DNA of 64,000 nucleotides from Salinarimonas ramus (GTDB lineage Bacteria > Pseudomonadota > Alphaproteobacteria > Rhizobiales > Beijerinckiaceae), in NCBI RefSeq assembly GCF_014645695.1, contig NZ_BMMF01000012.1:62001-126000 (forward strand), given 5' to 3'. The position numbers and the translations under genes were made by a program. Shown one piece after another: positions 8,858-17,760 of this stretch. Position 1 is the first letter of the stretch. Each line of letters starts with the position of its first letter. Under the pieces are notes generated by a model, which was given only the letters and a program-made list of their open reading frames with translations, did no database searches and was not told where the DNA came from.

Positions 8858-9832
8858 ATGGCCGACTATCAGAACATCTTCACGCAGGTCCAGGTGCGCG
8901 GTCCCGCCTATGCGGGCGTGCCGATCGCCCGGGGACCTTGGGTGCGCTCGCACGAGACCGGGTACAGCCATCTCCTGGGGCGCTTCGGCGACGCGCAGGT
9001 CGGGCCGGTCTATCTCGGCTGGCTCGGGCTCGCCTCGCTGCTTTGCGGCTTCATCGCCATCGAGATCATCGGGCTCAACATGTGGGCCTCGGTGAACTGG
9101 AACCCGATCGAGTTCGTCCGGCAATTGCCCTGGCTCGCGCTCGAGCCGCCGGCGCCGGCCTACGGGCTCTCGCTGCCGCCGCTCAACGAGGGCGGCTGGT
9201 GGCTGCTCGCGGGCTTCTTCCTCACGGCCTCCATCCTGCTGTGGTGGCTGCGGGTCTATCGGCGGGCGCGCATGCTCGGCATGGGCACGCACATCGCCTG
9301 GGCCTTCGCGGCGGCGATCTGGCTCTATCTCGTGCTCGGCTTCATCCGGCCGATCATGATGGGCTCCTGGGGCGAGGCGGTGCCCTTCGGCATCTTCCCG
9401 CACCTCGACTGGACGGCCGCGTTCTCGATCCGCTACGGGAACCTGTTCTACAACCCGTTCCACGCGCTTTCGATCGTCTTCCTCTACGGCTCGACGCTGC
9501 TCTTCGCCATGCACGGCGCGACCGTGCTCGCGACGACCCGCTACGGCGCCGAGCACGAGGTCGAGCAGATCGTCGATCGCGGCACGGCCTTCGAGCGCGG
9601 CGGCCTGTTCTGGCGCTGGACCATGGGCTTCTGCGCCACGGCGGAATCGATCCACCGCTGGGCGTGGTGGTTCGCGGTGCTCACCCCGATCACCGGCGGT
9701 ATCGGCATCCTGCTCACGGGCACGGTCGTCGACAATTGGTACCTGTGGGCCGTCAAGCACGGCGTCGCGCCCCCCACCCCCGTCGCGTACCCGATCCTTC
9801 CCGACCCGACCCTGATTGGAGGTGGGCAATGA
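8858..9832 (+). CDS. pufM: Photosynthetic reaction centre M subunit
   Basis: M chain of the reaction centre, 324 residues with five transmembrane helices. The start [16 protein letters not shown] is the family N terminus and GGGAGG stands 10 bp upstream. Conserved regions [12 protein letters not shown] (pigment His) and [13 protein letters not shown] (quinone and iron region) are present. The C terminus of about 20 residues after the last helix is of the length found in strains with a PufC cytochrome. Its stop overlaps pufC (ATGA at 9829-9832). Confidence 0.95.
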   Translation: MADYQNIFTQVQVRGPAYAGVPIARGPWVRSHETGYSHLLGRFGDAQVGPVYLGWLGLASLLCGFIAIEIIGLNMWASVNWNPIEFVRQLPWLALEPPAPAYGLSLPPLNEGGWWLLAGFFLTASILLWWLRVYRRARMLGMGTHIAWAFAAAIWLYLVLGFIRPIMMGSWGEAVPFGIFPHLDWTAAFSIRYGNLFYNPFHALSIVFLYGSTLLFAMHGATVLATTRYGAEHEVEQIVDRGTAFERGGLFWRWTMGFCATAESIHRWAWWFAVLTPITGGIGILLTGTVVDNWYLWAVKHGVAPPTPVAYPILPDPTLIGGGQ

Positions 9833-10923
9833 GCGAGCGCTACGCTTGGAGCAACTTCTGGCTCGGGCTCGGCGGCGCCGTCGCCGCCGTGGTCGGGGTC
9901 GGGATCGTCTCCACCTTCGAATGGCCGGACACGGAGAGCGTCCAGGTCGGCTATCGCGGCAACGGGATGGTGCAGATCTACAACCAGGTCTCGCTCGCGA
10001 ACCAGGTGGCGCAGACGAGCTTCCCCGAGCCGGAGCCGGTCATCGAGCCGGCGGGCCTCGTCGCCTCGGAGATCTACGACAACGTCCAGGTCCTCGGTCA
10101 TCTCGACGTGAGCGACTTCAACCGCTTGATGCTCGCCATCACGACCTGGGTCGCGCCCGAGGAGCAGGGCTGCCTGTACTGCCACGCGGAAGGTGAGGAG
10201 CTGTCCTCCGACAGCCTCTACACCAAGCGCGTGGCGCGCCGCATGATCCAGATGACCATGACGGTGAACCAGGAGTGGGACCAGCACGTCGCGCCCACGG
10301 GGGTGACCTGCTACACCTGCCACCGCGGCCAGCCCGTGCCGGACAACATCTGGTTCCTCGATCCGGGCCAGTGGCGCACCACCGGCCTCGTCGGCAACCC
10401 GGCGGGCCAGAACATGCCGGCGACCGCCGCCGGCCTGTCCTCGCTGCCCTTCGACCCGTTCGTCACCTTCCTCGAGGAGGATCCGGGTTCGAGCATCCGG
10501 GTGGCGGGCCTCGAGGCGCTGCCGAACGGGAACCGCACGTCGATCAAGCAGACCGAGTGGACCTATTCGCTCATGATGCACATGTCGACGTCGCTGGGCG
10601 TGAACTGCACCTTCTGCCACAACAGCCGAGCCTTCTCGGACTGGGAGCAGAGCCCGGTGCAGCGCACGACCGCCTGGCACGGCATCCGCATGGTCTCGGA
10701 GCTCAACGCGGACTACCTGAACCCGCTGCAGAACGAGTATCCGGCCATCCGGCTCGGGCCCACGGGCGACGCCCCGAAGGCCAATTGCGCCACGTGCCAT
10801 CAGGGCGCCTACAAGCCGCTCTACGGGTACGAGATGCTGGTCGACTATCCCTCGCTCGCGCAATACGGCCCGCCCGAGCTGCAGGACCCGCCCATGGCGA
10901 TGCCGGCGGCGACGAGCCAGTGA
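9829..10923 (+). CDS. pufC: Reaction centre tetraheme cytochrome c subunit
   Basis: Periplasmic electron donor to the oxidised special pair, 364 residues. Four CxxCH sites are present: CLYCH (115-119), CYTCH (161-165), CTFCH (260-264) and CATCH (320-324), and Met-rich helices upstream of the hemes can supply axial ligands (M101, M139/M142, M250/M252). The N terminus has one hydrophobic helix (about 10-29) and no Cys lipobox, so it is probably anchored by an uncleaved signal rather than by lipid. The start is fixed by GGAGGT and the 4-bp overlap with pufM. It is the last gene of the superoperon. Confidence 0.94.
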   Translation: MSERYAWSNFWLGLGGAVAAVVGVGIVSTFEWPDTESVQVGYRGNGMVQIYNQVSLANQVAQTSFPEPEPVIEPAGLVASEIYDNVQVLGHLDVSDFNRLMLAITTWVAPEEQGCLYCHAEGEELSSDSLYTKRVARRMIQMTMTVNQEWDQHVAPTGVTCYTCHRGQPVPDNIWFLDPGQWRTTGLVGNPAGQNMPATAAGLSSLPFDPFVTFLEEDPGSSIRVAGLEALPNGNRTSIKQTEWTYSLMMHMSTSLGVNCTFCHNSRAFSDWEQSPVQRTTAWHGIRMVSELNADYLNPLQNEYPAIRLGPTGDAPKANCATCHQGAYKPLYGYEMLVDYPSLAQYGPPELQDPPMAMPAATSQ

Positions 10924-10946
10924 CCGCGCGCCGATCCCGCGCACGG

Positions 10947-10976
10947 CGGTCGCGGGCCCCCGAGGGGCCGCGACCG
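10947..10976 (+). terminator. Hairpin at the end of the puf operon
   Basis: CGGTCGCGG (10947-10955) and CCGCGACCG (10968-10976) form a 9-bp stem, extended by CCCC/GGGG after a bulged G to a three-base loop. It begins 23 bp after the pufC stop. There is no U tract, so it may stop transcription weakly or mainly protect the pufLMC message. Confidence 0.6.
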
Positions 10977-11098
10977 TCGAGCCGGGGCGGCGCGAGACGG
11001 TGATCCGAGGCGCGCCTCGGCGAGTATCGGAGTTCGTGGGTGTTGCGTCAGGTGAGGGCGGCCGGGACAGACGGCGCCGGAACAGAGGGGAGCGCGGC

Positions 11099-11848
11099 AT
11101 GATCATGACCATCGTCGACAGTGGCGGAAAGCTGCCGAAGGGTGCGGCCGCTGCCGTCCTCGCGATGCTCGCTTACGTGGCGGCGGCGAGCATCGTCGCC
11201 GGGCTCGGCAATCTCGGCTCGGGGCTCCTCGTCCTGATCATGGGCGGGATCACGGTCGGGGTCGTCGACTACGTGATGTGGAAGGACGTGGCGCGCGAGC
11301 GTGCGGCCTCCGGCGGGCTCGAGCCCTCGGCGACGAGCGTGGGCTCCTACGTCTACGGCGGCTGGGAGAGCCCATACTCTCCCGAGATGCCGGCGACGAT
11401 CCACGGCTTCCACGCCGTGCGCACCGAAGGCGCGGGACCGGATCCCGTCACCGCCCCGGCACCTGCTTCCGCACCCACCCCCACCCCCGCCAACGACGAG
11501 GGGCCCGCCGAGCCGGCGGATCCCGCGCCCGCCACGGGGACGGCCGAGGTGCAGGCCGACGACGTCGGCACCCGCCCGCCCACGCTCGAGGCCCCGCGCG
11601 GCGAGGCGGACGATCTCAAGCGGATCAACGGCATCGGGCCCACGAACGAGAAGAAGCTCAACGGGCTCGGCATCTACCATTTCGACCAGATCGCCGCCTG
11701 GGACGAGGCTCAGGTGCGCTGGGTCGGCGCCTATCTCGCCTTCCCCGGACGCATCGAGCGCGAGGACTGGGTCACCCAGGCCCGCGCCCTCGCGACGACC
11801 AGCGACGCCACGGCGGAGGCGTCCGCGGCCACGAGCTCCACCGCATAA
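11099..11848 (+). CDS. Membrane-anchored helix-hairpin-helix protein
   Basis: The 249-residue product has two hydrophobic N-terminal segments (about 17-55), a Pro/Ala-rich linker (about 110-165, with several Pro-Thr repeats) and a C-terminal helix-hairpin-helix domain (about 171-235) with KRINGIGPTNEKKLNGLGI. Such domains occur in alphaproteobacterial proteins annotated as NuoE-fusion or 5'-nuclease-like and bind DNA or proteins; the exact role here is unknown. The ATG at 11099 is chosen because GAGGGGAG stands 7 bp upstream; a GTG at 11000 would add 33 Arg-rich residues without a ribosome site. It follows pufC on the same strand after a 175-bp gap with a hairpin, so it may be partly cotranscribed with puf. 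Confidence 0.7.
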   Translation: MIMTIVDSGGKLPKGAAAAVLAMLAYVAAASIVAGLGNLGSGLLVLIMGGITVGVVDYVMWKDVARERAASGGLEPSATSVGSYVYGGWESPYSPEMPATIHGFHAVRTEGAGPDPVTAPAPASAPTPTPANDEGPAEPADPAPATGTAEVQADDVGTRPPTLEAPRGEADDLKRINGIGPTNEKKLNGLGIYHFDQIAAWDEAQVRWVGAYLAFPGRIEREDWVTQARALATTSDATAEASAATSSTA

Positions 11849-11883
11849 CCATCGATCGCGGCCCGACCGCGAATTTCGCGGGC

Positions 11884-11906
11884 GGCGTCCACCGTGACGG
11901 GACGCC
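11884..11906 (+). terminator. Hairpin after the HHH gene
   Basis: GGCGTCC (11884-11890) and GGACGCC (11900-11906) form a 7-bp stem about 35 bp after the stop of the HHH gene, without a U tract. The rest of the 275-bp gap to the next gene shows no other clear signal. Confidence 0.35.
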
Positions 11907-12123
11907 CCGCCGCGACGACCGAACCAGCTGCATGGACGGATACGCGACGCCGTCGGCCCCGAGCCGGCGGCGTTCGCACGTCGAGCGTCGTCGACGCCGC
12001 GGTGTGGCGCCACCGCAACGCGCGGCGCGCGGCTCTCGGCACGGTTAACCCATCCTCAACCCGATCGCGCGAACCTGCAGGGACCGACGAGGCGGCTCGT
12101 CGGTCGAATGTGGAGTTCAAGCC

Positions 12124-13323
12124 GTGCGTCTGCGCCGCCGCCCCCGCAAGCTCGATCGGATGCGCTGGATCTGCGCCACCGCCGCCCCCTGGGCGCTCGG
12201 CGCGGGCCTGCTCGTGTCGTTCACTGCGACGGCGGGCGTGAACATCGAGGCCGGACGCTCCATCGAGACGCCGCGCCCGGCCGAACGCCTCGTCGATCGC
12301 GGCCTCCTCGTCGCACCGGTCGCCGGCGACCTCGCGGGGCGGCTGTCGGGCGACGTCCTGATGGGCGCGACGCGCTTCGCCGAGGGCGGGCTCGACCCCG
12401 ACCGTTCCGCCGCGCCGCGCGCGGAGGCGAAGCCGCTCCCCGACGATCTCGCGCCGGCCGTGCCGAATCGCGTTGCCAAGGGCGATCCCGAGGGCGCCGT
12501 GCCGCTGTCGTTGAGCCGCCTCGGCGCGAGCCTCGACGCGTCGGGCCCCTCGCTGCTCGCACCCGACTCCGGCCGCCTGCCGCCCGAGCGCCTCGTGCAC
12601 GGGGAGGCGATGCCCATCCTCGTCGTCACCGCCGGCACGTTCGAGCGCCATGCGACCCGCACCACCGAGATCGCCACGGCCGTGCCCTCGCCGGCCGCTG
12701 CGGCGCAGGGCTCGACCGGCCGCGGCCTCGCCCACGGCTACGCGGAGGCGCGCGAGGGCGCGACGCCGAACGTCGCGCGCGCCGCCTCGCTCGCCTCCTC
12801 GACGCCGTCGGCGCGTTCCTGGTCGCCGGTCGAGGTCGCAGCGGCGCCCGTGTCGCTGCCCGCCGCGATCATGGCGGGCGCGCCGCGCTTCCTCGATCTC
12901 GTCGACCCCGCCCACCTCGCCCGCGAGCGCCGCTGCCTCGAGCAGGCCGTGTACTTCGAGGCGCGCTCCGAGCCGCAGGAGGGCCAGGCCGCGGTGGCGC
13001 AGGTCGTGCTCAACCGCGTGAAGTCGCCGCTCTACCCGAACACGATCTGCGGCGTCGTCTTCCAGAACAGCCACCGCCACCTCGCCTGCCAGTTCACGTT
13101 CACCTGCGAAGGCAAGAGCCTGCGCATCACGGAGCCGGCGGCGTGGGAGCGGGCGCGGCGCATCGCGGCCGCGGTGCTGGAGGGCGAGACCTATCTCGCG
13201 GCTGTCGGCAACGCCACGCATTATCACGCGGACTACGTCCGCCCCCGCTGGGCGAGCCGCCTGCGCCACGCCGACACGATCGGCCGGCACATCTTCTACC
13301 AGCTCCGGCCGGGGCAGCGGTGA
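12124..13323 (+). CDS. SleB-family cell wall hydrolase
   Basis: The 399-residue product has an N-terminal hydrophobic segment (about 13-37) for export or anchoring, a long low-complexity Ala/Pro/Arg-rich middle, and a C-terminal SleB/hydrolase-2 domain (about 270-395) with RCLEQAVYFEARSEPQEGQ, where the Glu near residue 279 is the expected catalytic acid, and the QVVLNRVKSPLYPNTICGVVF region. Such enzymes cut the peptidoglycan glycan strand. The GTG start is supported by GGAG 8 bp upstream; ATG at 12160 is an alternative. The gene stands alone, with no sporulation genes nearby, so a vegetative wall-remodelling role is likely. Confidence 0.85.
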   Translation: MRLRRRPRKLDRMRWICATAAPWALGAGLLVSFTATAGVNIEAGRSIETPRPAERLVDRGLLVAPVAGDLAGRLSGDVLMGATRFAEGGLDPDRSAAPRAEAKPLPDDLAPAVPNRVAKGDPEGAVPLSLSRLGASLDASGPSLLAPDSGRLPPERLVHGEAMPILVVTAGTFERHATRTTEIATAVPSPAAAAQGSTGRGLAHGYAEAREGATPNVARAASLASSTPSARSWSPVEVAAAPVSLPAAIMAGAPRFLDLVDPAHLARERRCLEQAVYFEARSEPQEGQAAVAQVVLNRVKSPLYPNTICGVVFQNSHRHLACQFTFTCEGKSLRITEPAAWERARRIAAAVLEGETYLAAVGNATHYHADYVRPRWASRLRHADTIGRHIFYQLRPGQR

Positions 13324-13498
13324 GCGGCGGACCTCCCGGTCGAGCCCCGCCGCTCGACTTCGCCGCATGCCCCCGCACACGAGGCGCGTGATGCGCACGA
13401 GGCGTACCAGCGGAACTCGATAGCCGCCCAGAAGTTTGCCGGCTTGCTAATTCTTCCAGTCGGTAGAGCCCGGCACGGCAGCTTCGGGGCAAGCGCCC

Positions 13499-14266
13499 AT
13501 GCTCGCACGCAATCCGTCGCGGCGGTCCGCTCGATCCGTCCTTGCGGCCACCCTCGCACGGGATCCCGTCGCCCGCCGCTTCGCGATCATCCTTCTGGCC
13601 GTCAACGCGATCCTGCTCGGCCTCCACCTCGCGACCGAGACTATGAGGTTCATGGGCCTGCGCGACATCGGCTGGGTGGAGCGTCATCCGTTCGCGCTCG
13701 ATCGCGAGGGCGGATATGCCGAGGTCTTCAACGTCGTCCAGGCGGCCACGACCTCGGGGCTCCTCGGGTTGATCTATCTACGATCACGAGCGCGCATCTT
13801 CTTCCTCTGGGCGATCGTCTTCGCCGTCGTCGTGGCCGACGACGCGCTCATGCTCCACGAGCGCGGCGGCCGCATTCTCGTCGATCACGATCTCGTCCCG
13901 TCCTGGGGAACGCTACGCGGCCAGGATTTCGGCGAGCTGGCGACGTGGGGTGTCATGGCGGCGCTCGTGGGCATCGTCCTCCTGTGGGCGCGGCGCGCGC
14001 CGGGCGACCAGCTGTCACGCGCCTTCGGGCGTCTCTTCCTCGTTCTCTTCATCGCCCTCGTCGGCTGCGCCATCGGCGTCGACATGCTGCACAGCTCCCT
14101 GCGTCACAGCCGATGGCTCGAACACGGCTTGGCGTTCCTGGAGGACGGCGGTGAGATGGTGACCATCGCTCTCGCCTGCGCCCTCGCATTCACGATCCAT
14201 CGCGCGGGGCGCGCGGAGCCCGTCGAGGCGGAGGGATCGGCGCGAGCGGGCGTCGACCGCGCCTGA
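13499..14266 (+). CDS. Hypothetical multi-pass membrane protein
   Basis: The 255-residue protein has about six hydrophobic segments (near residues 27-45, 76-94, 99-118, 146-164, 176-196 and 218-235) and a basic N terminus. The loop between segments contains conserved-looking acidic and His residues (DDALMLHERGG, DMLHSSLRH). I do not recognise the family. The ATG at 13499 is the first usable start after a 175-bp gap with no clear signal. Neighbours on either side are unrelated, so the context gives no function. Confidence 0.6.
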   Translation: MLARNPSRRSARSVLAATLARDPVARRFAIILLAVNAILLGLHLATETMRFMGLRDIGWVERHPFALDREGGYAEVFNVVQAATTSGLLGLIYLRSRARIFFLWAIVFAVVVADDALMLHERGGRILVDHDLVPSWGTLRGQDFGELATWGVMAALVGIVLLWARRAPGDQLSRAFGRLFLVLFIALVGCAIGVDMLHSSLRHSRWLEHGLAFLEDGGEMVTIALACALAFTIHRAGRAEPVEAEGSARAGVDRA

Positions 14267-14406
14267 CCGTCCGCACGCCCGATCCGGCGATCACGGTCGC
14301 GACCGGCTCGACCGTCGTCACCCCGTCGCCTCCCGCTTGACCCCGTCGCGCGCCCGCGCACAATCCGCGCCCCGACACGTCACACGTCCACGCCGGAGCG
14401 CCCCCC

Positions 14407-15591
14407 ATGATCGATCCCGTCGCCGCCCTCTCCCGCATCGGCGAGGAGAACGCCTTCGCCGTGCTCGCCCGGGCGACGAAGCTCGCGCAGGCCGGCGCGG
14501 ACGTGATCAACCTCGGCATCGGCCAGCCGGATTTCGCCACGCCCGCCCACGTCGTCGAGGCGGCGGTGAAGGCGCTGCGCGACGGACATCACGGCTACAC
14601 GCCGGCTACCGGCATCCTGCCGCTGCGCGAGGCGATCGCCGCGGACCTGAACCGGCGCACCGGCGCGCCCGTCGATCCGGAGCGGGTGATGATCGTGCCC
14701 GGCGGCAAGGTCACCATGTTCATGGCGATCCTGATGCTGGGCGAGCCCGGCGCCGAGATCCTCTATCCCGATCCGGGCTTTCCCATCTACCGCTCGATGA
14801 TCTCCTTCACCGGCGCGCGCCCCGTGCCGATCCCGATCCGCGAGGAGAACGGCTTCGCCTTCTCCGCGGCGGAGACGCTCGCGCTGATCGGACCGAAGAC
14901 GCGCCTCGTCATCCTCAACTCGCCGGCCAACCCGACGGGCGGCGTCACGCCGCGCGCGGAGATCGAGGCGCTCGTCGCCGGCCTCGCGGCGCATCCGCAC
15001 GTGGCGATCCTCTCCGACGAGATCTACGGCACGATGACCTACGACGGTGTCGAGCACGTCTCGCTCTTGTCGTTCCCCGAGATCCGCGACCGGCTGATCC
15101 ATCTCGACGGCGCGTCCAAGACCTACGCCATGACCGGCTGGCGCCTCGGCTGGTCGGTCTGGCCGGAGGGGCTCTTCGAGGCCGCGCGCAAGCTCGCGGT
15201 CAACTCGTTCTCCTGCGTCAACGCCGCGACCCAGCACGCCGGCATCGCGGCGCTCACCGGCCCGCAGGAGCCCGTCGCCGAGATGATGGCGGCCTTCGAT
15301 CGGAGGCGAACGCTCGTCGTCGAGGGGCTGAACGCGCTCCCGAACGTCTCCTGCGTGACGCCCGCGGGCGCCTTCTACGCCTTTCCCAACGTTCGGGAAA
15401 CGGGCTGGGGCGCCAAGGTGCTCGCCTCCGCGCTCCTCGAGAGGGCGCACGTCGCGACCATCGGAGGGCCGGATTTCGGGGAGTACGGCGAGGGCTACCT
15501 GCGCCTCTCCTACGCGGCCTCCGAGAGCGCGATCGAGACGGCGCTCGGGCGCATGGAGCGCTTCCTGCGCGAGGAGCGGCCGGGCGCTTAA
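14407..15591 (+). CDS. PLP-dependent class I/II aminotransferase
   Basis: Fold type I aminotransferase of 394 residues, similar in layout to arginine-pyruvate or aspartate-type transaminases. The substrate-binding start LGIGQPDFATPAH, the segment LNSPANPTGG (Asn for PLP) and the Schiff-base Lys K238 in DGASKTYAMTGWRLGW are intact. The precise amino acid substrate cannot be read from the sequence. Its stop shares the palindrome TTAA (15588-15591) with the stop of the convergent membrane protein gene, so no terminator lies between them. Confidence 0.88.
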   Translation: MIDPVAALSRIGEENAFAVLARATKLAQAGADVINLGIGQPDFATPAHVVEAAVKALRDGHHGYTPATGILPLREAIAADLNRRTGAPVDPERVMIVPGGKVTMFMAILMLGEPGAEILYPDPGFPIYRSMISFTGARPVPIPIREENGFAFSAAETLALIGPKTRLVILNSPANPTGGVTPRAEIEALVAGLAAHPHVAILSDEIYGTMTYDGVEHVSLLSFPEIRDRLIHLDGASKTYAMTGWRLGWSVWPEGLFEAARKLAVNSFSCVNAATQHAGIAALTGPQEPVAEMMAAFDRRRTLVVEGLNALPNVSCVTPAGAFYAFPNVRETGWGAKVLASALLERAHVATIGGPDFGEYGEGYLRLSYAASESAIETALGRMERFLREERPGA

Positions 15592-16382
15592 GCCGCCGCT
15601 ATCCCCGTCCCGGCCCGCGCCCTTATCGCGGCGCGCACGCACAGGAAGAGCACGACCGCGTTGAGCACGTGCCAGAGGAAGTGCGTGCCGAGCGGCAGCC
15701 AGCCGCAGACCGCCACGTCGATCGAGCGGAAGACGAGGGAGAGCGCGAAGGTCGCGGCCGCCAGCAGGAGGGCGGTGCCCGCCGCGTGCGGTGCCATCAC
15801 CCGGTCGAGGAAGGTGCGCGCCCGCGCGTCCTCGTCCTCCTCGCCGGCCCAGGCGCGGTTCTTGCGGTTGGCGAGGACGAGCTCGGCCCGCCGGCTCCTC
15901 ACGATCAGCAGAGCGCCCACCCCGAGCAGCGCGAGCGCCGCCGGGAAGTAGGACACCGAGCCGTTCACGTCCGCGCCCTCGCCGAAGAGCCCGCGCCAGA
16001 GCGCCGGGAAGAACGCGCTCGCGCCCAGGAAGGCCGCCGTCGCGATGCCGGCGGCGAGCGCGCCAAGGCGCAGGAAGCGGCGCATGGCGAGGAAGAAGAA
16101 CCCGTAGATGAACAGCGTGATGGGGATCACGTCGGCCAGGAGCGACCAGCGGTTCGCGAAGGTGTGGAACAGGAACGAGCCGACGCCCGTCGCCGCCACG
16201 ATCCCGACGAGCACGAGCGCATAGAGGTCGCGCCCGCCCGCGCGCCGCCACGCCGCCAACGCCAGGAGGGCGGCGACGAGGAAGGCGGCGTTCGAGATCG
16301 CGTTCACCGGCTCCGCCCAAAAGCCGATCCCGGCCCGCTCGCAATAGAGATCGAGGGGCGCGCACCAGCCGGTCTCGTCCAT
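15588..16382 (-). CDS. Ceramidase-fold membrane protein
   Basis: A 264-residue, seven-helix membrane protein of the alkaline ceramidase (CREST) superfamily. The N terminus MDETGWCAPLDLYCERAG and the segment EPVNAISNAAFLVAA are typical for the bacterial members. Candidate zinc and catalytic residues are the Ser/Asn pair in ISNAAF, the His in GSFLFHTFANRW, the Asp in LADVIPI and the HFLWHVLN motif near the C terminus. Substrate is unknown: it may be a ceramide-like or another amide lipid. An open frame extends far upstream on this strand but the family N terminus sets the start at 16382. Confidence 0.8.
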   Translation of the reverse strand: MDETGWCAPLDLYCERAGIGFWAEPVNAISNAAFLVAALLALAAWRRAGGRDLYALVLVGIVAATGVGSFLFHTFANRWSLLADVIPITLFIYGFFFLAMRRFLRLGALAAGIATAAFLGASAFFPALWRGLFGEGADVNGSVSYFPAALALLGVGALLIVRSRRAELVLANRKNRAWAGEEDEDARARTFLDRVMAPHAAGTALLLAAATFALSLVFRSIDVAVCGWLPLGTHFLWHVLNAVVLFLCVRAAIRARAGTGIAAA

Positions 16383-16592
16383 GGGAAGGCCTCCCGCGGC
16401 AAGGATCGGGACGGAGGGTAGCGCGCGCCGCTCGATGCGCAACGGCGCGCGAGCCGCTCGGGCACGGCTGTCCACGTCGGAATGCGTCGCGGGCGGCGCC
16501 GATGGGCGGCCTCTTGTCATCGCGCCGCCGGTGCCCGATGAAGGGCACCCGCTCGCTTCTCGCCGCCGATCCTCTCCCGCCCCGAGGCCCCG

Positions 16593-17375
16593 ATGCGCAT
16601 CACAACCTGGAACGTCAACTCGATCCGGCAGCGCCAGGCGCATCTCCTGGACTTCCTGCGCGAGGAGGCGCCGGACGTGGTGTGCCTGCAGGAGCTCAAG
16701 ACCACGCTGGAGACCCTGCCGCGCGCCGAGATCGAGGATGCCGGCTACAACGTCGCCGCCGTCGGGCAGAAGGGGTTCAACGGCGTGGCGCTGCTCTCCA
16801 AGCACCCGATCGAGGACGTGCGCGAGGGGCTGCCCGGAGACGAGAGCGACAGCCAAGCCCGCTACGTCGAGGGCGTGATCGCGGCGGATGGCGGCGTGGT
16901 GCGCGTCGCCTCGATCTACCTGCCCAACGGCAACCCGGTGGACAGCGAGAAGTACCCCTACAAGCTCGCCTTCATGGACCGGCTCGTCGCCCACGCCCGC
17001 TCCCTGCTGCGCCTGGAAGAGACGCTCGTGCTCGCGGGGGACTACAACGTGATCCCCGAGCCGCGGGACGCCGCCGATCCCGCCGCTTGGGAGGGGGATG
17101 CGCTCTACCTGCCGCAGACCCGCGCCAAGTTCCGCGCGCTCCTCGCGCTGGGCCTCACCGACGCGCTGCGCGCCTGCGACGACGCGGCCGGGCGCTACAC
17201 GTTCTGGGATTATCAGGCGGGCGCCTGGCAGCGCAACAAGGGCATCCGCATCGACCACCTGTTGCTCTCGCCCCAGGCCGCGGACCGGCTCGACGGCGTG
17301 ACGATCCACAAGCACGAGCGCGCCAAGGAGAAGCCCTCCGATCACGTGCCGGTGACGGTGCGGCTCAGGGGCTGA
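16593..17375 (+). CDS. xthA: Exodeoxyribonuclease III
   Basis: Endonuclease/exonuclease/phosphatase-fold enzyme for abasic-site cleavage and 3' repair. The 260-residue protein has all hallmarks: MRITTWNVNSIRQR at the N terminus, the metal ligand Glu in LQELKTT, GDYNVIPEPRD, and the C-terminal IDHLLLSP and SDHVPV segments with the catalytic Asp-His. The 3' end overlaps the convergent TfoX-like gene by 11 bp. No operon partner is evident. Confidence 0.93.
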   Translation: MRITTWNVNSIRQRQAHLLDFLREEAPDVVCLQELKTTLETLPRAEIEDAGYNVAAVGQKGFNGVALLSKHPIEDVREGLPGDESDSQARYVEGVIAADGGVVRVASIYLPNGNPVDSEKYPYKLAFMDRLVAHARSLLRLEETLVLAGDYNVIPEPRDAADPAAWEGDALYLPQTRAKFRALLALGLTDALRACDDAAGRYTFWDYQAGAWQRNKGIRIDHLLLSPQAADRLDGVTIHKHERAKEKPSDHVPVTVRLRG

Positions 17376-17742
17376 CGCCGGTGCGGCGCGGCTTCGGCGC
17401 CTTCCGCGGGCGGCGCGCCGCGAGCGCGCGGCGGGCGGCGGCGAGCGCGAGGCGGCCGAAGCGGGCGGCTTCGTCGGGATCGTCCTGGGCGGCGTCGGGG
17501 AGCGTCCAGTAGCTCATGACGCTGCGCGCGCCCTTCGCCTCGTAGACGAAGGGGCGGGCGCCCGCCGCCTCGAAGGCGGGGCGGGTCTCGTCGTCGACCT
17601 TCAGGTAGAGCTCGCCATAGGCGACGAGGCCGAACATGGCCTCGCCGGCATAGACGCCGTGACCGCCGAACATGCCGCGGGTGCGGATCGGCGCGATCTC
17701 GGGCGCGGCGGCGAAGAGATCCTCGATCGCCGCCTGGTCCAC
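17365..17742 (-). CDS. TfoX N-terminal domain protein
   Basis: Short protein (125 residues) built of a TfoX/Sxy N-terminal domain: the segment IRTRGMFGGHGVYAGEAMFGLV and YGELYLKVDDETRPAF match this fold. The C terminus is an Arg/Ala-rich tail (about 95-125). TfoX of gammaproteobacteria is a competence regulator with an added C-terminal domain; this short alphaproteobacterial version has no known role. It lies 18 bp downstream of the Fe-S carrier gene on the same strand and is probably cotranscribed with it. Confidence 0.8.
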   Translation of the reverse strand: MDQAAIEDLFAAAPEIAPIRTRGMFGGHGVYAGEAMFGLVAYGELYLKVDDETRPAFEAAGARPFVYEAKGARSVMSYWTLPDAAQDDPDEAARFGRLALAAARRALAARRPRKAPKPRRTGVSP

Positions 17743-17760
17743 GCCCGTCTCTCCGTCCGG

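Noticed and set aside
11099-11848. PufX at the end of the puf operon
   Set aside because: PufX is a short single-helix protein, while this product is 249 residues with an HHH domain; PufC is present instead, as in strains without PufX.
14380-16548. A 722-residue open frame on the minus strand opposite the aminotransferase
   Set aside because: It is a mirror frame of a clear PLP enzyme and of the ceramidase-fold gene; high GC leaves antisense frames open. No domain is seen.
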